Part shown: in pieces, positions 8,188 through 13,565 of the stretch | How the letters are laid out: every line of letters starts with the position of its first letter | Position numbering within the stretch: the first letter of the stretch is position 1 | Assembly (NCBI GenBank): GCA_903895005.1 | Contig: CAITSH010000221.1 | Span: 1-13,565, forward strand | From: an uncultured Pseudomonadota bacterium | Lineage (GTDB): Bacteria; Pseudomonadota; Gammaproteobacteria; Burkholderiales; SG8-39 | DNA length: 13,565 nt | Direction: 5' to 3' | Notes under the pieces: model-generated | What the model was told of the DNA's origin: nothing | What the model saw: only the letters and a program-made list of their open reading frames with translations | The model's database searches: none | Made by a program: the position numbers and the translations under genes

Positions 8188-8231
8188 CCGCAGCACCCCA
8201 TACGACACACAACGCAGAGCACACAGCGCAT

Positions 8232-8257
8232 CCGTTTTCAATGCACTGCTAAAACGG
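8232..8257. promoter_or_regulatory. Hairpin in the lpxC leader
   Basis: A 7-bp perfect stem (CCGTTTT / AAAACGG) with a 12-base loop lies inside the 222-base gap (8157-8378) between the methyltransferase gene and lpxC. No T-run follows on the minus strand. It would lie near the 5' end of an lpxC message begun at the -10 box at 8275-8280. Confidence 0.4.
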
Positions 8258-8274
8258 CCGCCACTTCAACGATT

Positions 8275-8280
8275 ATTATA
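8275..8280 (-). promoter_or_regulatory. Candidate -10 box for lpxC
   Basis: A perfect TATAAT on the minus strand, followed by AATCG, stands out in the GC-rich gap before lpxC. No good -35 is found at 16-18 bases, so it may need an activator or be fortuitous. Use of it would give an lpxC leader of about 110 bases. The rest of the gap (8281-8378) holds no gene I can support. Confidence 0.4.
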
Positions 8281-8378
8281 GCGCAAACTCAAGGGGATAG
8301 CGCTTAAAGCTGCGGCGCAACAACGGCACAGTGAGCGCCTGCTCCGGCCGGGTTCCCGCCGTCGGTGAGCCCGCTTTA

Positions 8379-8993
8379 TCACCCTTTGACAACCCTCAGG
8401 CGAATGGCGATTTCCGCAGCCACATTATTGTAAGTACGCAAAAGGCGCTGTAATTCCGCCTCGCCATGGCCGCCCTCGCTCATGTGCCGCGCATAATCTT
8501 CCTCAAGCACATAGGTTGAGGCCTCGACCTCGAAATCCACGTCGTGATACAGCGCCAGCGGCGTACTGGGATACCCCTGCTCGCCCCATTCGCGATTGAG
8601 TTTTTTCGAAAACAGCGCAAACATCAGCGGCGTGACCGGCCGCACGTGGGTCGGATCTGCAAGGAAGGTGTCGTGCCGGGGATGCGGCACCGTAACCTGT
8701 ATCAGGGCACCAGCACGACACACCCGGTGCAACTCGCGCATGATGCCGATGAAGCTCTCACTGGTGGCACCAAGATGTTCGAGTACGTGGCTCATTACAA
8801 CTTCGTCCACACTGTCATCGGCCCATGGCCACGGCAAGCGCTCAAGATCCCAGTTCAGGTCGGGGTTGCCGAATTTGTCGACATTAAGGTAGCCGGGCAG
8901 CAGGCGCTGGCCGCACCCCAGGTTGAGCTTGATCGGTTCGCTCCCCGGTGAAGAACCGACCCCGGAGAGCGCCGAAATCATTCGGCCAAACAC
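8379..8993 (-). CDS. Class I SAM-dependent methyltransferase
   Basis: This is a 204-residue methyltransferase with a Rossmann-like fold. Motif I is LNLGCG at 23-28. The acidic residue after the second strand is D39, in a YLNVDKF segment. A further DL pair is at 49-50, and HVLEHL is at 69-74. The DPTHVRP segment at 113-119 and overall pattern resemble predicted methyltransferases found among glycan and LPS genes (the COG4627-like type). The methyl acceptor is unknown. The GTG at 8993 is favoured because GGGGAGG sits 5 bases upstream; the next start, ATG at 8981, lacks a site. The gene lies between ftsZ and lpxC, which are neighbours in many proteobacteria, so it may be a lineage-specific insertion. 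A sugar or envelope substrate is an inference from context. Base composition looks like that of its neighbours. Confidence 0.88.
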   Translation of the reverse strand: MFGRMISALSGVGSSPGSEPIKLNLGCGQRLLPGYLNVDKFGNPDLNWDLERLPWPWADDSVDEVVMSHVLEHLGATSESFIGIMRELHRVCRAGALIQVTVPHPRHDTFLADPTHVRPVTPLMFALFSKKLNREWGEQGYPSTPLALYHDVDFEVEASTYVLEEDYARHMSEGGHGEAELQRLLRTYNNVAAEIAIRLRVVKG

Positions 8994-8998
8994 TTCAG

Positions 8999-9079
8999 CC
9001 TCCCCGCAAACACCGCGGGGGATGAATCACGGGGGCACGCCGCGCGTCCCGGATGGCGGGCGGCGAATCCCCCGTTTGC
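8999..9079 (-). promoter_or_regulatory. Foldable leader covering the methyltransferase ribosome binding site
   Basis: The 102-base gap after ftsZ contains competing stems. A local hairpin, CCCCGC / GCGGGG (9015-9020 with 9002-9007), buries most of the GGGGAGG site at 8999-9005. A long-range pairing joins 9067-9079 to 9006-9011 plus 9017-9023 (6 and 7 bp, with a 5-base bulge) and would free that site. A second G5 block at 9029-9035 can also pair with 9069-9075. No terminator T-run is present. A regulatory role is an inference. Confidence 0.4.
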
Positions 9080-9095
9080 GTCAACTGCGTACAGC

Positions 9096-10256
9096 CTAGT
9101 CCGCCTGCTTGCGCAGGAAAGCCGGAATATCCAGCGTTGGCATGCCGCTTTGCTGCAAGGCCTCGATCGTCGAAGCACGGTCGCGCTTGCGCATTACCGC
9201 GGGCATTGCGGCGAGTTCCGTGTAGTCGGGGCCGCCCATTGAGATGTTATCGGTTCCGGTTTTTTGCGACACGACCAATTGCGGCTTGGGCATGCGCGTG
9301 GCGGTCATCTGCCCCAGACCCGTTGCCACCACCGTCACGCGCAGTTCGTCGCCCATGTTTTCGTCGTAGACCGTGCCGAAAATGATGGTTGCGTCCTCGG
9401 CGGCGAAACTGCGGATGGTGTTGAGCACCTCCTTGGTTTCGCGCATTTTCAGGCTCGACTTGTTCGCAGTGATGTTCACCACCACCCCGCGCGCTCCCGA
9501 CAGGTTGACGCCCTCGAGCAGCGGGCTGGCCACCGCCTGCTCCGCCGCGATGCGCGCGCGGTCGACGCCGCCCGCCGTGCCCGAACCCATCATGGCCATA
9601 CCCTGCTCGGCCATCACGGTGCGCACGTCCTGGAAGTCGACGTTGATCATGCCCTTGACGTTGATGATCTCGGAAATGCCGCCAACGGCGTTCTTCAGCA
9701 CGTTGTCTGCCGCCGAGAACGCGTCTTCCATCGAAATGTCGTCGCCCAGTTCCTGCTCGAGCTTTTCGTTGAGGATGACAATGGCCGAGTCGACGAATTG
9801 CGACAACTCGGAGATGCCGCTCTCAGCCGACTGCATACGCTTCATGCCCTCGAAGGAAAAAGGCTTGGTCACCACGGCAACGGTGAGAATGCCCATCTCC
9901 TTGGCCACTTCGGCCACCACCGGCGCCGCGCCGGTTCCAGTTCCGCCACCCATGCCCGCGGTGATGAACACCATGTGCGCCCCGGCGAGCATTTCTGCGA
10001 TCTGGTCGCGCTGCTCCAGGGCCGCAGCACGCCCGGCCTCAGGTTTGGCGCCCGCACCGAGCCCCGTCGCGCCGAGCTGGATCTGGTTTTTGGCCAGACC
10101 GTGGATCAGCGCCTGCGCATCGGTGTTGGCACAGATGAACTCCACGCCCTGCACGCCGCTGCGAATCATGTGATCGACGCAGTTGCCGCCCGCGCCGCCC
10201 ACGCCCACTACCTTGATGATGGTTCCACCTTGTTGTGCTTCGACGATTTCAAACAT
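9096..10256 (-). CDS. ftsZ: Cell division protein FtsZ
   Basis: This is a 386-residue FtsZ, the tubulin-like GTPase that forms the cytokinetic ring at midcell. The nucleotide-binding start VVGVGGAGGNCVDHM is at 16-30. The tubulin signature GGGTGTG is at 103-109. The T7 synergy loop NVDFQDVRTV (205-214) has both catalytic acids, D207 and D210. The C-terminal peptide LDIPAFLRKQAD (375-386) is the docking site for FtsA and ZipA-type partners, and the disordered linker before it is short. The ATG at 10256 has a strong AAGGAGG site 6 bases upstream, fitting the high expression of FtsZ. It lies 75 bases after ftsA. That gap has a run of seven Ts but no hairpin before it, and only a poor promoter match. 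Confidence 0.98.
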   Translation of the reverse strand: MFEIVEAQQGGTIIKVVGVGGAGGNCVDHMIRSGVQGVEFICANTDAQALIHGLAKNQIQLGATGLGAGAKPEAGRAAALEQRDQIAEMLAGAHMVFITAGMGGGTGTGAAPVVAEVAKEMGILTVAVVTKPFSFEGMKRMQSAESGISELSQFVDSAIVILNEKLEQELGDDISMEDAFSAADNVLKNAVGGISEIINVKGMINVDFQDVRTVMAEQGMAMMGSGTAGGVDRARIAAEQAVASPLLEGVNLSGARGVVVNITANKSSLKMRETKEVLNTIRSFAAEDATIIFGTVYDENMGDELRVTVVATGLGQMTATRMPKPQLVVSQKTGTDNISMGGPDYTELAAMPAVMRKRDRASTIEALQQSGMPTLDIPAFLRKQAD

Positions 10257-10331
10257 GCCTGCCTCCTTCTTCCGGGAAAGAACTACAAAAGAACATCAAA
10301 AAAAGACCGTTTAACTTCAAGCTGTGAATCC

Positions 10332-11561
10332 TCAAAAATTCTTCTGAAACCATTCGCGCATACGCCCCATGACTTGTTTCATCGATCCGCCCTGGCGCGA
10401 GACGATGCCGCGCTGCGTCTGCGTGACGCCCTCAAGCAGCAGGCCTACAACCGTGGCGTAGCGCGGGTTGCGCACCACATGCGCGAGACCGCCCTGATAA
10501 CGCGGCACGCCCATGCGCACCGGCATGTGAAAAATTTCCTCGCCAAGCTCGACCATGCCCAGCATCGTCGACGAGCCGCCGGTCAGCACGATGCCCGACG
10601 ACAGCAGCTCAAGGTAACCGGAGCGCTGCAACTCATCGCGCACCAGCGAGTACAACTCCTCGACGCGCGGCTCAATGACCTCTGCCAGTGTTTGGCGAGA
10701 CAACTGGCGCGGCCCGCGATCGCCCAGGCCTGGCACCTCGACCATTTCATTGGGGTCGGCCAACTGGCGCAGCGCGCAGCCGTAGCGGATCTTGATTTCC
10801 TCGGCTTCGGGCGTCGGCGTCCGCAGCGCCATGGCGATGTCGCTGGTGATCTGGTCTCCGGCGATGGGCAGCACCGCGGTATGGCGTATCGCACCTTCGC
10901 GAAAGATGGCCAGATCGGTCGTGCCACCGCCGATGTCGACGAGACACACGCCCAGTTCCTTTTCATCCTCGGACAGCACCGCAAGGCTTGAAGCGAGCGG
11001 CTGCAGGATCAGGTCGCTGACCTCCAGGCCGCATCGGCGCACACACTTGACGATGTTCTGCGCCGCGCTGACCGCGCCGGTTACGATGTGCACCTTCACC
11101 TCGAGGCGCACGCCGGACATGCCCAGCGGCTCCTTGATACCGTCCTGGCCGTCGACAATAAACTCCTGCGTCAAGATGTGCAGCACCTGCTGGTCGGTCG
11201 GGATCGGCATGGCGCGCGCGGTCTCGATCACGCGGTTGACATCGAGCGAGGACACTTCCTTGTCCTTGATCGGCACCATGCCGTTGCCATTGAAGCTCTT
11301 GATGTGGCTGCCCGCGATCCCCGTGTAGACACGCTGGATGCGCACACCGGCCATCAGTTCGGCCTCCTCGAGTGCGCGCTGTATCGCGCTCACCGTCGAT
11401 TCGATGTTCACCACAACGCCCTTTTTCAGGCCCTTGGATTCGTGGTTACCCATTCCTATCACCTCGAGGCGGCCGTCAGGCAGGAGTTCGGCCACGACGG
11501 CCACCACCTTGGAGGTACCGATGTCGAGGCCGACGATGAGGTTACGATTGTCTTTGGTCAT
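10332..11561 (-). CDS. ftsA: Cell division protein FtsA
   Basis: This is a 409-residue actin-like ATPase that ties FtsZ filaments to the inner membrane and recruits later divisome proteins. ATP-binding elements are phosphate 1 GLDIGTSK (11-18), phosphate 2 DIGGGTTDL (209-217) and the adenosine motif VLTGGSS (325-331). The SHS2-type 1C subdomain lies about 85-165. The last residues, RMREWFQKNF, form the amphipathic membrane-targeting helix. Length is as expected. The ATG at 11561 gives the usual N-terminus, with only a weak GGA upstream. The gene is 134 bases from ftsQ, with a palindromic repeat between. A 41-codon frame crossing the repeat ends with its TGA overlapping this ATG (ATGA), which could couple translation. 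Confidence 0.98.
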   Translation of the reverse strand: MTKDNRNLIVGLDIGTSKVVAVVAELLPDGRLEVIGMGNHESKGLKKGVVVNIESTVSAIQRALEEAELMAGVRIQRVYTGIAGSHIKSFNGNGMVPIKDKEVSSLDVNRVIETARAMPIPTDQQVLHILTQEFIVDGQDGIKEPLGMSGVRLEVKVHIVTGAVSAAQNIVKCVRRCGLEVSDLILQPLASSLAVLSEDEKELGVCLVDIGGGTTDLAIFREGAIRHTAVLPIAGDQITSDIAMALRTPTPEAEEIKIRYGCALRQLADPNEMVEVPGLGDRGPRQLSRQTLAEVIEPRVEELYSLVRDELQRSGYLELLSSGIVLTGGSSTMLGMVELGEEIFHMPVRMGVPRYQGGLAHVVRNPRYATVVGLLLEGVTQTQRGIVSRQGGSMKQVMGRMREWFQKNF

Positions 11562-11683
11562 GTCGTCCGATCCATCCGTCGCGCCAGCGACTCAGAAATC
11601 CCCCCTCGCCCCTTGCGGGAGAGGGGTCGGGGGAGAGGTGTAAGCACGGGAAGAAATTCATTCATGGTTTTGTCCGTTTGCAT
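11558..11683 (-). CDS. Doubtful 41-codon frame between ftsQ and ftsA
   Basis: An ATG at 11683, 12 bases after the ftsQ stop, opens a frame that runs through the GC-rich palindrome. It ends in a TGA overlapping the ftsA start. The central part (PLPRPLSRKGRGG) is what this repeat type encodes in one frame. There is no convincing Shine-Dalgarno and no recognisable domain. It may be a chance frame or a ribosome bridge to ftsA; a functional peptide is unlikely. Confidence 0.15.
   Translation of the reverse strand: MQTDKTMNEFLPVLTPLPRPLSRKGRGGISESLARRMDRTT
11598..11638. repeat. GC-rich extragenic palindromic repeat (REP-like)
   Basis: The element has a stem CCCCTC...GAGGGG (6 bp), one G-A mismatch, then CCC/GGG around a CTTGC loop (11603-11627). 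It is flanked by further TCGGGGGAGAGG sequence. From memory, the sequence type (CTCTCCC, GCAAGGGG) matches dispersed palindromes in intergenic regions of many proteobacteria. No T-run follows on either strand. It separates ftsQ from ftsA. Other copies in this genome cannot be checked here. Confidence 0.65.
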
Positions 11684-11695
11684 TTTTTCCGGGCT

Positions 11696-12541
11696 CTATG
11701 CGCGCTTGCGCGCGGCCTTTTTTTCAGAATCGGAATTCATGATTTCCGGCACGCGCAACGCGAAGCCGTTGGGGTAACGCAGGTCAACGTAGTCAAGCCT
11801 TCGCCTTAGCTTGCCGAGGGTTTGCGGATACACGGCGGCAAAGCGCGACAAGCGCTCGGTCACCGGCAATTGCGTCTGCGCCTGGGTAAGGGCTACGCCC
11901 TGAGCTCCGGCGACCGGCGCAGGGTCGGTGCCCACCTCGCGACCGAGTTCGACAAGCAGGCCGTTGGCCAGGCGCACGCGCCAGGCATAGCGCCCCGAGA
12001 GCAAGACCTGGCGGGGCTCCAGTGCAGCACCAAGGGGCGCGAGAATCGTCTTGAACGTGCGGTAACGCTCGGTGACCTGGCGTTCCGTCGCTGCGGGGCC
12101 GAACAACAAAGGCAGGGCAAGCCGTCCGGCGTCGTCCGTGCCGCCATCGAAAACCTCCCCCTGCACATTCACAAGGCGGTCCTCGCCCCAGCGCGCCAGC
12201 GCGACATGCTCCTCGATAGCCACGTCGAGACGGTCGGGCCATGAGCGGCGAACCGCAACCTTGCGCACCCAGGGCAGCGCGCCAAGCGTGCGTCGCACGC
12301 CCTCGAGATCGACCCCGAAAAAATTTCCGGTGACGCGTCCCGCCAGCGCTTCGTCGAGTTGTTCCTGCGACAGGCGCGACAACACGACATCAGCCCCCTG
12401 CATCGCCTGTACGCGCACCACCCGCAGCGGAAACCATTGCGAGGTCACGACCGAATAGTAGGCACCCCAGGCCACCAGCAGCCCGGCCACCGCCAGCAGC
12501 CCCGCGCTGATGCCGTTCAGCAGGCGCGGGTTATCCCACAT
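11696..12541 (-). CDS. ftsQ: Cell division protein FtsQ
   Basis: This is a 281-residue bitopic membrane protein of the FtsQLB complex, linking the FtsZ ring to septal wall synthesis. It has a short cytoplasmic N-terminus, one membrane helix (about residues 11-30) and a periplasmic POTRA domain (about 38-113; FPLRVVRVQ ... [34 protein letters not shown]). An FtsQ-type beta domain follows up to [14 protein letters not shown]. The tail is short and basic. The start MWDNPRLLN at 12541 is chosen by similarity to betaproteobacterial FtsQ. An ATG three codons upstream (12550) is also in frame and would lengthen the overlap with ddl from 11 to 20 bases. Neither start has a strong ribosome binding site, so translation is probably coupled to ddl. 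Confidence 0.95.
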   Translation of the reverse strand: MWDNPRLLNGISAGLLAVAGLLVAWGAYYSVVTSQWFPLRVVRVQAMQGADVVLSRLSQEQLDEALAGRVTGNFFGVDLEGVRRTLGALPWVRKVAVRRSWPDRLDVAIEEHVALARWGEDRLVNVQGEVFDGGTDDAGRLALPLLFGPAATERQVTERYRTFKTILAPLGAALEPRQVLLSGRYAWRVRLANGLLVELGREVGTDPAPVAGAQGVALTQAQTQLPVTERLSRFAAVYPQTLGKLRRRLDYVDLRYPNGFALRVPEIMNSDSEKKAARKRA

Positions 12542-13442
12542 GCGCCGCATCCAGTATGCTCATCACCAGGTCCTCGAAGGACAGTCCCGCCTCTCGCGCC
12601 GCCATCGGCACCAGGCTGTGCGCGGTCATGCCAGGCGAGGTGTTCATCTCCAGCAGCCAGGGCTTTCCGGTCGCATCGATCATCAGGTCTGCGCGACCCC
12701 AGCCACGGCAGTCAAGCAGCCGGAAGGCCTCCAGAGAAATCGACTGGATGCCTTTTTCGAGTTCAAGCGGCAGTCCGGACGGACAGTAATAACGTGTCTC
12801 GTCGGAAAAATACTTGTTCTGATAGTCGTAGTTGCCATCAGGCGCCTCGATGCGGATCACCGGCAGCGCCTTGTCGCCAAGTATCGAGGCCGTTACCTCG
12901 CGACCCGCAATAAACTGCTCGGCCAGCACCAGCGTGTCGTGGCGCGCCGCATCGGCATAAGCCCTGGGCAGTTCCTCGACAACGGTGACCTTGCTGATTC
13001 CTATGGTCGAACCTTCGCGCGCCGGTTTGACTATCAGGGGAAGTCCGATATCACGCGCAACCAGCTTCCAGTCGGCTTCGGCGGTCAGCACCAGGTAACG
13101 CGGCGTGGGCAGCCCCGCCTGCAGCCAGATCATCTTGGTGCGCCACTTGTCCATGGCGAGAGCCGAGGCCATCACACCACTGCCGGTGTAGGGAATGGCC
13201 ATGGTCTCGAGTGCACCCTGCACCGTACCGTCCTCGCCAAAACGCCCGTGCAACGCGATGAAGGCGCGCTTGAATCCCTCGGTGGCGAGCGTGGCGAGCG
13301 ACCGTTCGGCCGGGTCGAACGCATGGGCATCGACGCCGCGCGATTGCATGGCCTTGAGGACCGCGTTGCCCGACAACAGCGAAATTTCGCGTTCGGACGA
13401 AGGTCCGCCCATCAACACCGCCACCTTGCCATACCCGCTCAT
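12531..13442 (-). CDS. ddl: D-alanine--D-alanine ligase (DdlB type)
   Basis: This is a 303-residue ATP-grasp ligase making the D-Ala-D-Ala dipeptide for peptidoglycan precursors in the cytoplasm. Motifs in order are [14 protein letters not shown] (12-25, with E17 contacting the first D-Ala), [12 protein letters not shown] (65-76), [10 protein letters not shown] (139-148), YDYQNKY (205-211) and EMNTSPGMT (265-273, magnesium and second D-Ala). All catalytic positions appear intact and length is normal (E. coli DdlB is about 306). The ATG at 13442 overlaps the murB stop as ATGA and has GGAGAG upstream, so coupling with murB is likely. The 3' end overlaps ftsQ. The dcw position supports the DdlB assignment. 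I see nothing to suggest a D-lactate-type ligase: the tyrosine in the YDYQNKY region is retained. Confidence 0.97.
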   Translation of the reverse strand: MSGYGKVAVLMGGPSSEREISLLSGNAVLKAMQSRGVDAHAFDPAERSLATLATEGFKRAFIALHGRFGEDGTVQGALETMAIPYTGSGVMASALAMDKWRTKMIWLQAGLPTPRYLVLTAEADWKLVARDIGLPLIVKPAREGSTIGISKVTVVEELPRAYADAARHDTLVLAEQFIAGREVTASILGDKALPVIRIEAPDGNYDYQNKYFSDETRYYCPSGLPLELEKGIQSISLEAFRLLDCRGWGRADLMIDATGKPWLLEMNTSPGMTAHSLVPMAAREAGLSFEDLVMSILDAAHVG

Positions 13443-13565
13443 GCGCGCTCTCCGATTTTGTTGCCAGCTTTCTCACCTACGATTCGGACTTCGGGAATCA
13501 GGGCCACGCCGTGCTTTTGCAGGACCACGTCGCGCGCGTGCTCGATCAGGCGCTCGATGTCGTCC
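13439..13565 (-). CDS. murB: C-terminal end of UDP-N-acetylmuramate dehydrogenase MurB (partial)
   Basis: Only the last 42 codons are inside the window. The reading [14 protein letters not shown], then [13 protein letters not shown], is the usual MurB C-terminus (LxxEVRxxG). MurB reduces the enolpyruvyl group of UDP-GlcNAc-enolpyruvate to UDP-MurNAc with NADPH and FAD. The TGA overlaps the ddl ATG (ATGA). Position before ddl matches the dcw cluster. The catalytic parts lie outside, so the call rests on the tail and context. Confidence 0.88.
   Translation of the reverse strand, partial: DDIERLIEHARDVVLQKHGVALIPEVRIVGEKAGNKIGERA

Noticed and set aside
8157..8231. An N-terminal extension of LpxC from an upstream start
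   Set aside because: The extension is cysteine-rich and unlike LpxC N-termini. The enzyme begins normally at MLKQRTL, giving the standard length.
10257..10331. A promoter for ftsZ in the gap after ftsA (TTGAAG with a GATGTT)
   Set aside because: The -10 matches only 3 of 6 positions, and the T7 run there has no hairpin before it. ftsZ promoters often lie within upstream genes, so I make no call here.
9264..10991. A 575-codon open frame on the plus strand
   Set aside because: It is antisense to ftsZ and ftsA. The translation is rich in histidine and arginine, as mirrored coding sequence often is, and no ribosome binding site or family is apparent.

Overview
The window is a core chromosomal segment of a Gram-negative proteobacterium with moderately high GC. 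It is most likely a betaproteobacterium. LpxC points to lipopolysaccharide, and the gene order murB-ddl-ftsQ-ftsA-ftsZ ... lpxC ... M23 peptidase-secA-argJ-ATPase-Nudix/ThiE is the distal end of the dcw (division and cell wall) cluster as I know it from beta- and some gammaproteobacteria. The lineage is inferred from gene order and protein resemblance, not from a search.

Almost everything is on the minus strand, so the order of transcription runs from the right edge to the left. Right part (13565 to 9096): the end of murB (partial), ddl, ftsQ, ftsA and ftsZ. These make the peptidoglycan precursor D-Ala-D-Ala and the divisome core. murB/ddl share an ATGA overlap and ddl/ftsQ overlap by about 11 bases. 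ftsQ and ftsA are separated by 134 bases that hold a GC-rich palindromic repeat. Middle part (8993 to 7035): a SAM-dependent methyltransferase gene sits between ftsZ and lpxC, followed by lpxC (first committed step of lipid A synthesis) and a gene for a tiny two-helix membrane protein. The leaders of the methyltransferase and lpxC genes can both fold.

Centre (6980 to 5726): one plus-strand gene, a DUF721/DciA-like protein, is divergent from an M23 (LytM-type) envelope peptidase gene. The plus-strand gene appears to be transcribed from a sigma70-like promoter lying inside the first codons of the peptidase gene. Left part (5562 to 1): secA (translocase motor), argJ (ornithine acetyltransferase), a DUF815 P-loop ATPase, and the start of a Nudix hydrolase fused to a thiamine-phosphate-synthase-like domain, cut by the window edge. 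The last three are tightly packed, and the Nudix gene starts at a TTG overlapping the ATPase stop.

Biologically the window joins peptidoglycan synthesis, septation, lipid A synthesis, wall remodelling and protein export, with arginine biosynthesis and nucleotide clean-up genes at the end. I see no transposase, CRISPR array, tRNA, rRNA, toxin-antitoxin or phage defence module. No coding gap exceeds 300 bases; the largest is the 222-base lpxC leader. I did not find a wholly new system. The most interesting parts are the intergenic structures: a possible ribosome-binding-site switch before the methyltransferase, the repeat between ftsQ and ftsA, and the unusual leaders of lpxC and secA.
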